Assembly (NCBI GenBank): GCA_003161755.1
Contig: PMNP01000333.1
Span: 4,506-10,613, forward strand
Direction: 5' to 3'
DNA from: Ignavibacteriota bacterium
GTDB lineage: Bacteria > Bacteroidota > UBA10030 > UBA6906
Length of the DNA: 6,108 nucleotides
Shown: positions 5,415 to 6,108 of the stretch, piece after piece
Position numbering within the stretch: position 1 is the first letter of the stretch
Layout of the letters: every line of letters starts with the position of its first letter
Made by a program: the position numbers and the translations under genes
The notes under the pieces: model-generated
Seen by the model: the letters and a program-made list of their open reading frames with translations, nothing else
The model's database searches: none
What the model was told of the DNA's origin: nothing

Positions 5415-6108
5415 AGTCAATCCTGGTTATTGATGATGATAAGGAGATTTGCTCCTGGCTGAAGAAGACGCTGGAATATAAGAAATACAAGGTTCGCGTC
5501 GCCGAAGATGGGATGTCAGGCCTTGCAAAACTCAGCGAGGAGGCGTCGGATCTCGTGCTGCTCGATATCAAGATGCCGGGAATAGACGGATTGGCAGTAT
5601 TGCACAAAATCAAGGAGATGAATTCTGACCTGCCCGTCGTGATGATCTCGGCGCACGGAACAATTGAGACGGCGGTTGAGGCAACCAAGGAGGGAGCATT
5701 CGACTTCTTGCAGAAGCCGCTCGACCTGGACAGGCTGCTCATTGTCACTCGCAACGCAATCGAACGCGCATCGCTGGTGAGCGAGGTCCGCCGCATGAAA
5801 GAGACTGTGGAAGGAAAGGATGTCATCCTTGGCAGGAGTCCGGGCATACGCCAGGTGTTGAATCTGATCGAGCGGGTTGCTCCCACAGAATCGCGTGTCC
5901 TCATTACAGGCGAGAACGGATCGGGAAAGGAATTGGTGGCCAAGGCTATTCACCGGTTGAGTCGAAGGAGCAGCGGGCCCCTCGTGGAAGTGAACTGCGC
6001 GGCAATCCCCAATGAGCTCATAGAATCGGAGTTGTTTGGACACGAAAAGGGATCTTTCACGGGGGCGACAAATCAACGAATTGGAAAGTTCGAGCTGGCA
6101 GATGGGGG
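5411..6108 (+). CDS. Sigma-54-dependent response regulator, NtrC/NtrX-type (3' end missing)
   Basis: This is a two-component response regulator that, when phosphorylated, activates sigma-54 RNA polymerase by ATP hydrolysis. The first 232 codons are visible; the frame is open at the window end. The receiver domain (about 1-118) has the acidic pocket Asp8-Asp10 (VIDDDKE), phospho-acceptor Asp52 in LLDIKMPG, Ser80 (MISAHG) and Lys102 (QKPLD). A linker leads to the AAA+ domain, with ILGRSPGIRQVL (139-150), the P-loop GENGSGKE (167-174), VNCAAIP (194-200) and ELFGHEKGSFTGA (207-219). The last is the sigma-54-contacting loop, with Ser in place of the usual Ala in GAFTGA. Overall wording is closest to NtrX-like regulators. 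Walker B, the arginine finger and the Fis-type DNA-binding domain lie beyond the window. The gene overlaps the exported-protein gene by ATGA. A cognate histidine kinase is not visible; its target genes are unknown. Confidence 0.95.
   Translation, partial: MKSILVIDDDKEICSWLKKTLEYKKYKVRVAEDGMSGLAKLSEEASDLVLLDIKMPGIDGLAVLHKIKEMNSDLPVVMISAHGTIETAVEATKEGAFDFLQKPLDLDRLLIVTRNAIERASLVSEVRRMKETVEGKDVILGRSPGIRQVLNLIERVAPTESRVLITGENGSGKELVAKAIHRLSRRSSGPLVEVNCAAIPNELIESELFGHEKGSFTGATNQRIGKFELADG

Noticed and set aside
5398..6076. Two antisense open frames (181 and 186 residues) under the response regulator
   Set aside because: The + strand frame carries a complete receiver domain and AAA+ motifs through the whole stretch; the antisense frames are shadows. 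The regulator is open to the window end.
1..6108. CRISPR arrays, insertion sequences, tRNA/rRNA genes or a dedicated defence system
   Set aside because: No spaced direct repeats, transposase or integrase motifs, RNA-gene-like segments or defence domains were seen on either strand; the sequence is nearly fully used by six metabolic, regulatory and unknown genes.

Overview
The window holds six protein-coding genes, all on the + strand and tightly packed, with two cut by the window edges. No RNA gene, mobile element, CRISPR array or long repeat is visible. The first gene is the 3' part of a GalE-like NAD-dependent sugar-nucleotide epimerase (1-750). It overlaps by 26 bases a complete meaB, the GTPase chaperone of adenosylcobalamin-dependent methylmalonyl-CoA mutase (725-1702). 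The only real gap, about 107-122 bases, follows. It contains two small hairpins, a 28-codon ORF of doubtful reality and a good ribosome-binding site.

Then comes a run of very closely spaced genes: an acyl-CoA dehydrogenase (1825-3006), a carboxyltransferase (beta) subunit of a 3-methylcrotonyl-CoA-carboxylase-like acyl-CoA carboxylase (3013-4668), a probable exported protein of unknown function (4665-5414), and the first 232 codons of an NtrC/NtrX-type sigma-54-dependent response regulator (5411 to beyond the window end). The junctions are a 6-base gap, a GTGA overlap and an ATGA overlap, so this looks like one translationally coupled operon.

Taken together, meaB, the dehydrogenase and the carboxyltransferase point to breakdown of branched-chain amino acids or short/branched acyl-CoAs, feeding acetyl-CoA or propionyl-CoA/methylmalonyl-CoA. 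Two partners one would expect are absent here: the biotin carboxylase/biotin-carrier (alpha) subunit and the mutase. They must lie elsewhere if the pathway is complete. The dehydrogenase carries its catalytic glutamate at the butyryl/short-branched-chain position, not the isovaleryl-CoA dehydrogenase position, while the carboxyltransferase is of the methylcrotonyl type. The substrate of the pair is therefore not settled by sequence alone.

The composition looks moderately GC-rich, and the gene styles (NtrX-like regulator, ACAD with an IGEGTSE ending, MCC-like carboxyltransferase) suggest a heterotrophic Gram-negative bacterium, perhaps of the Bacteroidota/Ignavibacteriota (FCB) type. That placement is an impression, not a demonstrated result. 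Most of the region is ordinary metabolism. The parts most worth a second look are the unknown exported protein coupled between a catabolic enzyme and a sigma-54 regulator, and the unusual active-site residues of the carboxyltransferase.
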